In this document: positions 46,454-54,868 of the stretch, one piece after another
Layout: each line of letters starts with the position of its first letter
Numbering within the stretch: position 1 is the first letter of the stretch
Source of the DNA: Legionella bononiensis
GTDB taxonomy: Bacteria; Pseudomonadota; Gammaproteobacteria; Legionellales; Legionellaceae
DNA length: 64,000 bases
Direction of reading: 5' to 3'
Assembly (NCBI RefSeq): GCF_016786215.1
Contig: NZ_JADOBG010000010.1
Coordinates: forward strand, 1 to 64,000
Translations under genes and position numbers: made by a program
Notes under the pieces: model-generated
Seen by the model: only the letters and a program-made list of their open reading frames with translations
Told to the model about the DNA's origin: nothing
Database searches by the model: none

Positions 46454-49315
46454 ATGAAAATCATCGACATTCTTATCAACATTGCTACTATAAAACAAGA
46501 AATTCAAAGAAGAAACAACAGTGAGTTAAGTGTAGCAAGCAGCAAAAGAAAGCTTACCAGGAAAGCTCATGCCCTCCCAAGAACACCCTACGAATTAATT
46601 CAAATAATTGAACAAGAAAATGGGAACGAAGCTGCGAAGTACGTCCGACAGATTTTTGCAGAAAGCGAATCGATAGAGTCAGGATTCGCCCAATCAGCAT
46701 CAAGCAGCTCGGCTGAATCTTCCGCATCATCCAGCTCAGATCCTGCTTTATCAGATGACACCCATAGTCTTTATCAAAAGTTGCTTCCCCTGTGCCAACT
46801 TGCCTATATCGAAGAGCGCAATGGAAATCCAGAAGAGCATGCTTCAAAACTGGCTCTAATTTTTGATAGTGAACAGGATGTTTTAAATTATCTCACCGAG
46901 TTTCCGAAAGGCAATCCGGTGAACTATCTGGTGCATGATGCCTGCCTGTTTGGTTTGCCCCAAGTGGATCGCTGTGATTTTACACAATGGAAAAAACTTG
47001 CGGTGACTCAATCGAATATGCTCAATCCCAGGTTTAGAGAATTATTACCTCATGCGGAAGCAATTGAGAGAGTCAATTCGTTGGCTACCAAAAAAAGGAA
47101 GTGGGATAAACCGCTCATTGCCAAAGAAAACGAATTAAAACAATTGCTACGATTACTAAAAAAAGAAAAATCAACCGAAAAATTAAAGGAACTAAATCAA
47201 AAAAAATCCAGTCTTTACCTGGAATTAGCAGAGCTTGCTAAAGGCATTCCGCTACGCCAGGCTTCATTTCTTATGTTACGATCTTTTTACGAGTATTATA
47301 AAATACACAGTGATCCAGAACATCAAATTTTAGTTGAGCATGGGCTTGATGAACAAAGTATTACTTTATTTTATAGATTACAACGAACTAATGATGATGA
47401 TGCCATCCCTGCGATCACGATTCGTGGTTCCGACATAGGCTACTCCGGTGTTTATTTAACCAAACTGAATGTTCTTGATGACAAAGGAGCTGCTCTTGCA
47501 GCGTGCTTGGGAAAACTAACACAATGTTGTCAGTTTCTGGGTGGCGCAGGAGAGATCGCTGTACGTCATGGTATTGAGTCACCCAATGGGGGATTTTATG
47601 TCCTGTTTCAGGGGGATGAAAACAACCCAAGTCTCGATGATCGGATTCTGGCTCAGACTTGGGTTTGGCGAAGTACAGAAGGTAACTTATGCTTTGATTC
47701 TGTAGAAGTAGCACCTAATCAAAATTTGGATTGGGTACCCAATATGTATCGCTATCTAGCCATGTCCCTTTGTTATGACAAGCGAATACAACGAGTCAAC
47801 ATTGGAGAATTCAGTGGACTTTCTTATGGTACTGGGTTTGAAAATTCCCACTGGCCTATACGTGCTCCCAGAGTATCCCCGATAGATCACCAACGGTATA
47901 GTGATGCTAACTCTCAGCTAGCATTGGCGGATACTGCGTTGCCTTTTCTGTACAGAAAGCATGGAGATCTTGAAGCATTAAAACTCATGGAGCAAACTAA
48001 AGTACGCTCCTACTACAGACAAATACTGGAGCTTCCTGATACACCGAACAACAATCGCATATTAAAACAAGTAATCGGGGATGTATTGCACCATTTTGGA
48101 AATGCAGATGAACTCCTTGAGTTGTTGCGCGACATTCCAGGTGATAGAGCAGAACAAGTTCGTGAATTAATCAATGTTAATAGCAAGTATCAGCATTTTT
48201 TATTCTTCATGCTATCAGATAGTAAGCATGATTCTATTCGTGAAATAGAGTACTGGTTTAATCAAGGGGCTTCTATCCTAACCTCGGCTCCAGGAGGAAC
48301 TAATATTTTATATATTGCAAAAAACAACCCCCTCTTGCTTAAAGCCATTTTTAATCTACTACCTGAGGAAGAAAGAATATACGCAATCCAAAATAGTGAT
48401 CGGCATAGCACTGAAAACATTTTATTTGAAATTAATAATCCTGTATCTTTAAACATCATGTTCCGTCTCATACCTAAAAAGCATAGACTAAATATGATGC
48501 TTCTAGCCAATAAAGGGGCTAATACAGTTCTGCGACTACACTCTAACGATCACAATTTACCTATTGAACTCCTCTCATTATTACCCAAACGCCAAAGGCT
48601 AAAAGCAATTCAAGATCAAGACTATGAAGGCAATTCACTACTTCATGATTTTATTAATGAGGAACCGTATTTAAAGACAGTAAAACGTATCATGGATCTC
48701 CTACCCGTAGATCAAAGACTTGAAGCCGTGAGAACAATCAACTCGCGACGCGAAACGGTGCTTCTAATGGCAAGCAAAAATCCTCAATGCCTGTTGACTC
48801 TGCTTGAGTGCATTCCTGAAGAACAACGATTTATGGCTCTTTGTACACTAAATCTTGATGGCTCCACCCTATTTCAACAATATTGTGTACAGGTCTTAAA
48901 AGAAAAGAAATTGCATCATTTTGATACCATTCTTGCCATGATACCGCTAGAGCAACGTTCGAAATTCTGCATGCTTCATCGTTCAAGTATAACAATGCTG
49001 CATAAAGCCGCATCAGATCCTCAAATATTGAAAATCATTCTTGAATGGATACCCGAGTCAGAGCGATACACCCTCATTACTAAAAAGAATAGTGACTCCA
49101 AATCACCATTATCTGAAGCAATGAAATCAACGAAGAGTATGGAAGTAATTTACGATTTAGTGCCCGCGGTTCGTGACATGCTCGCCAGACAAATTCCTGT
49201 AACAGGACTTGCAAGCAGTCCTCATTCTATCTTTTCAGGAGGAGCCAGTTCATTGACAGAACCAACACTAGTGGAAGAAAAACAGGTCCAGACCGTCGTG
49301 GTTAACCTAAGATAA
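46454..49315 (+). CDS. large ankyrin-like repeat protein, putative Dot/Icm effector
   Basis: 953 residues from the ATG at 46454 (MKIIDILINIAT), AAGGA upstream; the frame extends 12 codons further. After a basic N-terminus there is a low-complexity Ser run (about 85-105, SASSSSAESSASSSS), then a globular region (about 280-460) containing ILAQTWVWRSTEGNLCFDSV, faintly like the core of GNAT acyltransferases. The C-terminal third (about 570-900) has at least seven repeats of about 35 residues of the form LLPxxQRLxAI...GNSLLH...L, ankyrin-like helical hairpins. No signal peptide or membrane span. Ankyrin repeats typically bind host proteins. Enzymatic activity is unproven. Confidence 0.68.
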   Translation: MKIIDILINIATIKQEIQRRNNSELSVASSKRKLTRKAHALPRTPYELIQIIEQENGNEAAKYVRQIFAESESIESGFAQSASSSSAESSASSSSDPALSDDTHSLYQKLLPLCQLAYIEERNGNPEEHASKLALIFDSEQDVLNYLTEFPKGNPVNYLVHDACLFGLPQVDRCDFTQWKKLAVTQSNMLNPRFRELLPHAEAIERVNSLATKKRKWDKPLIAKENELKQLLRLLKKEKSTEKLKELNQKKSSLYLELAELAKGIPLRQASFLMLRSFYEYYKIHSDPEHQILVEHGLDEQSITLFYRLQRTNDDDAIPAITIRGSDIGYSGVYLTKLNVLDDKGAALAACLGKLTQCCQFLGGAGEIAVRHGIESPNGGFYVLFQGDENNPSLDDRILAQTWVWRSTEGNLCFDSVEVAPNQNLDWVPNMYRYLAMSLCYDKRIQRVNIGEFSGLSYGTGFENSHWPIRAPRVSPIDHQRYSDANSQLALADTALPFLYRKHGDLEALKLMEQTKVRSYYRQILELPDTPNNNRILKQVIGDVLHHFGNADELLELLRDIPGDRAEQVRELINVNSKYQHFLFFMLSDSKHDSIREIEYWFNQGASILTSAPGGTNILYIAKNNPLLLKAIFNLLPEEERIYAIQNSDRHSTENILFEINNPVSLNIMFRLIPKKHRLNMMLLANKGANTVLRLHSNDHNLPIELLSLLPKRQRLKAIQDQDYEGNSLLHDFINEEPYLKTVKRIMDLLPVDQRLEAVRTINSRRETVLLMASKNPQCLLTLLECIPEEQRFMALCTLNLDGSTLFQQYCVQVLKEKKLHHFDTILAMIPLEQRSKFCMLHRSSITMLHKAASDPQILKIILEWIPESERYTLITKKNSDSKSPLSEAMKSTKSMEVIYDLVPAVRDMLARQIPVTGLASSPHSIFSGGASSLTEPTLVEEKQVQTVVVNLR

Positions 49316-49414
49316 TCAACTGATAATGGTCTATCATAAATAATAATAAGAAAAAGAAATTAAATCTTTTAAAATGTTCTAAAACAGATTTTTAATTTAA
49401 ATGGATGTGTAGCC

Positions 49415-49729
49415 ATGAAAAAGATTCTATTCTTAATTTTGATGTGCGTCAGTCTTGAATCTTTAGCCGCAACGATCATTATTAAAGGGCAACCTATCCC
49501 ATTAGAATACAAAAATGATATCTATTATTGGCCTCTCAATCTTGCTATTAGTCCTGGAATCGATACCTTGTACATTACAATGGATGGCATTAATAAGGTG
49601 TGTTTTTTGAATACGGCTCCTCCTGGATTATTGGAACAAATGTCTGAGATCAGTATTATCATCAAAGGACAAATGACGGATTGGAATTGTTTCCCATATA
49701 CAACGACTATATATGAGGTTCGCCCATAG
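49415..49729 (+). CDS. small secreted hypothetical protein
   Basis: 104 residues with a clear signal peptide (MKKILFLILMCVSLESLAA). The mature part of about 85 residues is strand-rich (TIIIKGQPIPLEYKND, IDTLYITMDGINKVCFLN) with two cysteines (CFLN and WNCFPY) that could form a disulfide in the periplasm. No family recognised. It is monocistronic between two effector-like genes. Confidence 0.6.
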   Translation: MKKILFLILMCVSLESLAATIIIKGQPIPLEYKNDIYYWPLNLAISPGIDTLYITMDGINKVCFLNTAPPGLLEQMSEISIIIKGQMTDWNCFPYTTTIYEVRP

Positions 49730-49847
49730 AGCAGTTTACGTGGCTTGTACAAAAACAATCAAAAACATGGGTATTTATTATCAATTTAGATTAAAAAATA
49801 TCAACTGTGGTATAATTTAACATTGCCTTATTAATTACTATATATTT

Positions 49848-50423
49848 ATGCCCGAGATTATTGAAGTTGCGATGGATGAGTGTGAGTTTACATCAGATAC
49901 AGATACTGATTTAGTTACCTATGGAGTTAGCACCTGTATTGCTTTTATAATTTATGCTTCATTTTATGATGAAGATGACGACTTGATACAATCACGTGGT
50001 TTATACCATTGGTCAGGTTTTGAAGTAAAACAAAAAGATCCTGCCAAATCCATCAACGACACTTTAAGCTTTTTTCTAGATGAACTCAGAATGCATTTTG
50101 ACTTACCCTTCGAACTTGATATTCAAATAGACTCATTATTTTTCATCGGTGGAGAACATGCAGTATGGGAAAATGACGATCTCATACTTTCTGGCACTGA
50201 GAGAGAAGTGTATTACTTAACTGAAGCAGTCAGAGATTATAATTATTCAGGAGCTCATTTTAGTAAACCCAAGCATATAAACCACTCACATTTTCTAACT
50301 TCTGGAAATGAGTCACTGACTATAAAGGCCTCTTCAAATCAGTGTAGCTATGAAACAAACACTAGTGATAATTGTAGCAAAGAAGAAGAAAACCAATGGG
50401 AACAGAGTCAATATACTATATAA
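49848..50423 (+). CDS. CheD-like putative deamidase, stand-alone
   Basis: 191 residues. VT24YGVSTC30IAFIIY resembles the active-site strand of CheD glutamine deamidases (LGSCVAV type), and the Thr-Cys distance of six equals that of CheD (T21/C27 in the T. maritima protein, from memory). GLYH54WSGF would supply the catalytic His, seven residues further away than in CheD, and SLFFIGGEHAVW matches the later FGG strand. No chemotaxis genes are nearby. The C-terminal 50 residues are Ser/Asn/Glu-rich and likely disordered (KEEENQWEQ), compatible with a secretion signal. No clear RBS precedes the ATG. The assignment rests on motif spacing only. Confidence 0.5.
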   Translation: MPEIIEVAMDECEFTSDTDTDLVTYGVSTCIAFIIYASFYDEDDDLIQSRGLYHWSGFEVKQKDPAKSINDTLSFFLDELRMHFDLPFELDIQIDSLFFIGGEHAVWENDDLILSGTEREVYYLTEAVRDYNYSGAHFSKPKHINHSHFLTSGNESLTIKASSNQCSYETNTSDNCSKEEENQWEQSQYTI

Positions 50424-50534
50424 GATACAACGCAGATTCATTGAACACTTAATTAATGGTTCTGGTGGTAATCCAACCTGTATTAAGACTTCGTCCAATA
50501 CAGGCTATATTTACTCGCTATAATTGGATGCAGT

Positions 50535-50924
50535 TCATGGCCTTGGTGAGTCCTCGAGGGCTAATCGTTCTATTTCATCCATTTCGCTTACATCTGTAAT
50601 GTTATTTCCATGAAACAGAATATCGATTTCGGGGAAGGTCTTTTTCAAACCAAATAACTCAACAGCACCTTCTTTACCTACATGATTAAATTGCAGGCTA
50701 AGCTCTTTGATATTATTAAAGCCACGCAATTGTTCGTATAGAATTTTTGCGCCTTTGTCGCCAAGGTTATTATTATCCAAATCAATATGGGTAACAGTAG
50801 GTTTAAGCTGCTTTATAGTATTTAATACTTCTAAAAGTTCATCATCATCGATATGTAAATCTGCTAAATTCACTTTAATCTGATTTATATTTCCGGTAAT
50901 TTTTTCTAATAGTTCTGGTCTCAT
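50535..50924 (-). CDS. leucine-rich repeat protein, ribonuclease-inhibitor type
   Basis: 129 residues from the ATG at 50924 (MRPELLEK), with GGAGG five bases upstream. Three to four LRRs of the RI type are visible: VTHIDLDNNNLGDKGAKILYEQ, IKELSLQFNHVGKEGAVEL and IDILFHGNNIT (quoted in parts). The C-terminus EMDEIERLALED is acidic, like E-block secretion signals of Legionella effectors. A host-protein-binding effector is possible; too short to have an additional catalytic domain. Confidence 0.7.
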   Translation of the reverse strand: MRPELLEKITGNINQIKVNLADLHIDDDELLEVLNTIKQLKPTVTHIDLDNNNLGDKGAKILYEQLRGFNNIKELSLQFNHVGKEGAVELFGLKKTFPEIDILFHGNNITDVSEMDEIERLALEDSPRP

Positions 50925-50991
50925 AACCCCTCCGACCATCAGATAACGCGTTCATTGCTTTCTATTATATTAGCACAGCTTAGTCACGGCT

Positions 50992-52347
50992 TTACCCTGA
51001 CGGTTTTACTTCTGTTAATGATAGAAACTCTTCTTGTTGTTCTATCATGTGTTCTAATGCTTTCATTGAGGAAGTTTTTAAGCCAAATGTTTGAGTGAAC
51101 CACCCTTGCCCTGTTTTGAGCACATCGCCCTCATATGATGTTTTCAATTCTTCTTTTAAATCCTTCAATTCTTGTTTCGTAGATGCATCTTGAATACGAC
51201 TTTTCAAATCTTCCAAAATTTGCGTTTTTAATTGATCTCCCTTATAGGCCTGATATTTATTTTTAAAATTTTGAAATTCAATGCTGGTGTCCGATTTTTG
51301 AAATTTAATCTTATCTAAAGAGACCGTATAGGATTTATGATCTCGTCCATTTGACGGTTCAGTGGTTTTATAAGCATAGGTATTAATAACCTGTTCAAGG
51401 TATGCGCGAGCCACCTCAAAAATTTTGTACTCATCCTTGCCAAATGGAAGTTTTCTGGCTAATCCAGATTGTTGTGAACTATTCTTTTTACATTCTACCG
51501 GTGAATCATAAGGATCAACATGCATCACGTTAGACCCGATACACTGTTTGGCATCAATTGCAATAGAATTAGACACAACAACATGCGAAATGGGCTGCCT
51601 TAATAGTTCCGGCTTCTTTTTTACAAGAGCGGCGTAATTACTCTTTGCAACTCCTCGTGCATGATCCAAACATATATCTATCGCAGTCACGAAGGGAGAG
51701 CCACCCGGAGTTTTGCTATGCACTATATTATTAAAAGTGAACTCCTTTGCCATTCCATTAATCATGATTCGGGGCATAGGTGAAGAAGGTTTACTTTTAT
51801 CCAGTACCGGGAGTGTATTGATGTCTCCTTTTCCATCCGGGATTTTATAACGGACGTCTATAGATGAAGTATAATTTTTGACAATTAGCTGAACATTTGG
51901 TGATTTCCCACAGGTAATATGAGGAGTCACATTCATTACCTTGTCGTCCTCTGTTTTAACAGCAAATGAACCAAGAATTAATTGTACCCCTGGCGAAAGT
52001 GTTTTTGCTTTTGTAGCTATTTTATTCTGTAACGCTTCAAACTCCTCTAAAGTCAGAGGTTCTTTAGTGTAAAAGAAGAATTCATTGGTACTTAGACGAG
52101 TAATGTAATCCGGATCAACATCTGTTGTTTCTGGAAAATGACAATTCGCTTGATAAGTATTCTCGGCATCATCCATTAGTTCATAAAGGCTAAGTTCTAA
52201 CCGCTCAGCCATATCCTTACGCTCATTATCTGTCATTGGCGCCGTCGGTATGGGATCTGTCGCTTTACGTGCTTCTCCTACGGGATTTTTTCCGCTCATC
52301 CTGGCGATCACTGCTTTATCTTGAATCACCAATTTTTTTCTGGCCAT
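50992..52347 (-). CDS. putative nitrilase-like (carbon-nitrogen hydrolase) protein
   Basis: 451 residues, soluble. Residues about 80-285 recall the nitrilase fold: STNEFFFYTKEPLTLEEF near the position of the catalytic Glu, VQLILGSFAVKTED (the LILGS strand), and FVTAIDICLDHARGVAK, resembling the Cys elbow GxxICxD. A lysine for the triad could be in RYKIPDGKG but is uncertain. The C-terminal 150 residues are helical and charged (DLKSRIQDASTKQELKDLKEE), coiled-coil-like. The fold call is tentative. No signal peptide; setting among effector-like genes suggests host targeting. Confidence 0.5.
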   Translation of the reverse strand: MARKKLVIQDKAVIARMSGKNPVGEARKATDPIPTAPMTDNERKDMAERLELSLYELMDDAENTYQANCHFPETTDVDPDYITRLSTNEFFFYTKEPLTLEEFEALQNKIATKAKTLSPGVQLILGSFAVKTEDDKVMNVTPHITCGKSPNVQLIVKNYTSSIDVRYKIPDGKGDINTLPVLDKSKPSSPMPRIMINGMAKEFTFNNIVHSKTPGGSPFVTAIDICLDHARGVAKSNYAALVKKKPELLRQPISHVVVSNSIAIDAKQCIGSNVMHVDPYDSPVECKKNSSQQSGLARKLPFGKDEYKIFEVARAYLEQVINTYAYKTTEPSNGRDHKSYTVSLDKIKFQKSDTSIEFQNFKNKYQAYKGDQLKTQILEDLKSRIQDASTKQELKDLKEELKTSYEGDVLKTGQGWFTQTFGLKTSSMKALEHMIEQQEEFLSLTEVKPSG

Positions 52348-52801
52348 AATGCAATTCAGATTACTTAATTCATGTTTTAATTATAGACAAAAGATACATA
52401 TTCACACCAAGATGGGTTGATGTGTTAATGAATGGTTTTCGATTAAGAGTATTGAAGATGATTACACAGGGAGGCTTGAAACGTACCTGTCATGATGACG
52501 GGTTAAATCCGCAATCGTAGCTCGCAGGATATGGAGAGAACAGATTAATGGATTCTGGTGGCAAATCCATCCTGTATTACGACTTCGTCTAATACAGGCT
52601 ACACAAGCTGTTACTCATTCGAAGTGGAGAAGCAATCCTAACGATCGTAGCCTGTATTAGACGAAGTCGTAATACAGGACGAACTACACCCAATCTTCCT
52701 CTCATTTTTATAAATCCACAGAACATTCCATGTATAAGATAAAGATAAGGTCTCAGTTTAAAGCGTTCTCGCAAAGTAAAACCTTTTTGTAACGGCGCAA
52801 A
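52348..52801. other. intergenic region with large inverted repeat
   Basis: About 450 bp without a supported gene. The main content is the 32-bp inverted repeat listed separately (52571-52678). Several short frames here are not credible. Confidence 0.5.
52571..52678. repeat. 32-bp perfect inverted repeat
   Basis: Arms CCTGTATTACGACTTCGTCT... at 52571-52602 and its exact complement at 52647-52678, separated by 44 bp. Each arm is itself a short palindrome of the REP-like family; a single related arm is at about 50480-50512. Confidence 0.9.
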
Positions 52802-52834
52802 ACATCCCTACAAAGCGTAACTTTGCAGGGATGT
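52802..52834. terminator. hairpin downstream of the 52845 gene
   Basis: Stem ACATCCCTACAAAG with a near-perfect complement (one mismatch) and short loop, 11 bp past the minus-strand stop at 52845; TTTT follows on the minus strand after the stem. Confidence 0.65.
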
Positions 52835-52844
52835 TTCAATACTT

Positions 52845-53300
52845 CTAATATGCAGGTCTAAAATGTGAATCTTCCATTGAGTCATCACTAAGCGCTTCAG
52901 CAATACTGGCAATCGGTCGGGTAACCAGACTCGCCAAACTAAAAATTATATTGGCAATCTGAGCAACAATCGAACTAAAAATATGATGTATATTAACGGC
53001 AAAAGCATCCAGCTCCATGTCAGTGGCTCTATCAAGTACGTCATCTGATTTTTGTTGATTCAAAGTCCATGTATAAGCCGCTTTCAATAAAGAAGCCGTA
53101 GCATTCAACAGGCGTATAGAGGCATCAACAGCAAAAATTGTATCTAATACAAAAAAATCAAGAGCTGGAGTGGCAACAAAAGCAAGAAAATCCGAATGTT
53201 TGGTCCGAGTTTCCTGGATCGGTTGAAACATTGTCAAGAAACGGTGCGCGGTTGACTCAAATGGTCTACCAGTTAATAAAGGTTTAATTAGCTCAGCCAT
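52845..53300 (-). CDS. Legionella-specific small protein with hydrophobic helices
   Basis: 151 residues, AGGAGCG-type RBS before the ATG. Two moderately hydrophobic helical stretches are visible (FLAFVATPALDFFVLDTIFAV, in part, about 39-60; IFSSIVAQIANIIFSLASL about 107-125), so peripheral or integral membrane association is plausible. The C-terminus is acidic (EALSDDSMEDSHF). A decayed paralogue of its C-terminal part is at 60818-60985. No known family recognised. Confidence 0.6.
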   Translation of the reverse strand: MAELIKPLLTGRPFESTAHRFLTMFQPIQETRTKHSDFLAFVATPALDFFVLDTIFAVDASIRLLNATASLLKAAYTWTLNQQKSDDVLDRATDMELDAFAVNIHHIFSSIVAQIANIIFSLASLVTRPIASIAEALSDDSMEDSHFRPAY

Positions 53301-53587
53301 ATCATAACGCTCCTATAGAGTTTAATTTTCGACGCAAGGATAACATCAAATACTTAAGCAACTATTAAGTCAGAGTGATAAATTCAGAAACCTTAAAGAC
53401 TTATTTTCCTTATGGTTAAAATATGAACACAACTTTGAAACTGTGCTATAACTAGAATAGAGTTATAATTGGACAAAAAAATATACCTGGCTTAATTTCC
53501 AATATAAAAAAGGGTGCTAAGTATTTAATTAATAAAGGAAGTGCTCTTCGTACAGATCTAAAAGATGAGATAAACGGGGAAAGCTCT
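53301..53587. other. intergenic region, right half open in the frame of the next gene
   Basis: The bases from about 53458 to 53587 are open in the same frame as the following CDS and encode a natural-looking LISNIKKGAKYLINKGSALR without an ATG, GTG or TTG. The left half should contain the promoter of the minus-strand gene. Confidence 0.5.
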
Positions 53588-54034
53588 GTGCATATTAAAA
53601 TGCAACAATTATATAATAAAGTAAAAGAGATTATGGATCTTGAAGGAAAAAAACTTGCCCCTCAAGTTAAAGAAGCAGCACAGTGTATGTTAAACGATTT
53701 AAAAACCATACTCAAAGAAGATTCCAGTCATGGTCCTATAACTCGACACCATCCCAGTGGCCAATATGACCTGGCTGAAAAAAGCATTGATATCATCTTT
53801 AAATATCAACCCAAACTGGAAGCAGCCCCAGGATTTTGGAATCAGATTAAAGCACATCTTAATACATTTATTGAAAAAATATCCGGTGAAAAAAATGTTT
53901 TTGAAACACAAGGGACTGCTTTTTCTAAAAGTAAAACTTTTCAGGATCTGAAGCAAAGCGTCACCGAACTCAGAGATGAAATGAAAAGTGAGTTAGAACC
54001 TGATGAACCAGGAACCAAGTTTGAACATCGTTAA
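53588..54034 (+). CDS. hypothetical helical protein, possibly 5'-truncated
   Basis: 148 residues from GTG 53588 (GGGGA about 8 nt upstream) or 144 from ATG 53600. Amphipathic helices and a charged end (LRDEMKSELEPDEPGTK). The frame continues upstream for about 43 codons to TAG without a standard start codon. The extra sequence looks coding, so the true start may be lost, rare, or lie in a frame disrupted by mutation. I recognise no family. The acidic tail resembles Dot/Icm effectors. Confidence 0.5.
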   Translation: MHIKMQQLYNKVKEIMDLEGKKLAPQVKEAAQCMLNDLKTILKEDSSHGPITRHHPSGQYDLAEKSIDIIFKYQPKLEAAPGFWNQIKAHLNTFIEKISGEKNVFETQGTAFSKSKTFQDLKQSVTELRDEMKSELEPDEPGTKFEHR

Positions 54035-54241
54035 TATCATCAAATAAACTCTGCCCATGGTAAGCCAACTTACCTCACTAGAAAATTACTTCAAATGTGA
54101 CCTGACCCAAGAATAGAATTTAAACAGTCCCATGCAGAGATAACAATTAAAAACCACCAAAAGAATGTATCTCTTAATGAGCTATAATTAGGAGTAACAG
54201 CGATATTTTGCATACAAATAACTTTTAGCGCGAGATAAAAA

Positions 54242-54628
54242 ATGAGTACTCTTTTTGAGAGCAATCGCATAGCCTACTTAAAAGTTGCATTATTTCTGGT
54301 TGGGTTGATCTTTATTTTTGGAATTTACCCCTTGACGATTGTTTGGCCAACAGGCTGGGCATGGCACACCGGACAATCAGAATATTTGCAAATGATTCTT
54401 GGGATTTACGCAACACTAGGCGTATTCTTGCTCATTGCTTCCAAAAATCCTTTAGAACACCGCAGTCTCATCTGGTTCACAATCTGGTCAAGCGTAGTGC
54501 ATGGCGGAATCATGGGTATTCAATCCGTTATCTACCCTCAACATATGGGGCACCTGTGTGGTGACGTTCTTGCATTATTTGTCATTGCCTTAATCCTGGG
54601 GCTGTTGATGCCAAGAAAAAATAGGTAA
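54242..54628 (+). CDS. small integral membrane protein (DUF6632-like)
   Basis: 128 residues with four predicted membrane spans: VALFLVGLIFIFGIYPLT, MILGIYATLGVFLLIA, IWFTIWSSVVHGGIMGIQ and LALFVIALILGLL. His and Tyr residues in the third span and loop (VVHGGIM, YPQHMGHLCGD) are conserved-looking. It fits small bacterial DUF6632-type membrane proteins; function unknown. Start at ATG 54242; the upstream GCGAGATAAAA is a weak RBS. Confidence 0.7.
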   Translation: MSTLFESNRIAYLKVALFLVGLIFIFGIYPLTIVWPTGWAWHTGQSEYLQMILGIYATLGVFLLIASKNPLEHRSLIWFTIWSSVVHGGIMGIQSVIYPQHMGHLCGDVLALFVIALILGLLMPRKNR

Positions 54629-54651
54629 TACACACCAAATATAAATCCATA

Positions 54652-54733
54652 GTAGCCCGTATTAGGCGCAGCCGTAATACGGGGATATCATAGCATCGAT
54701 CCCCGTATTACGGCTGCGCCAATTACGGGCTAC
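54652..54733. repeat. REP-like long inverted repeat
   Basis: Arms GTAGCCCGTATTAGGCGCAG... and complement (one extra base) around an 18-nt spacer. The outer end equals that of 6883-6967, while the inner stem (GGCGCAGCC) differs from GCGAAGC there. It lies between convergent genes. Confidence 0.88.
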
Positions 54734-54868
54734 ATGATTAAAAAAGAGTTGTACAAACGTCCCTGATTTACGCTTTGTTAATACGGTATGCATATTCGCT
54801 ATAAATAAATTAAAAATTACATTTAAATCACACAATTTTTAATATCGGTTATGAAGAAGAGATACCAT

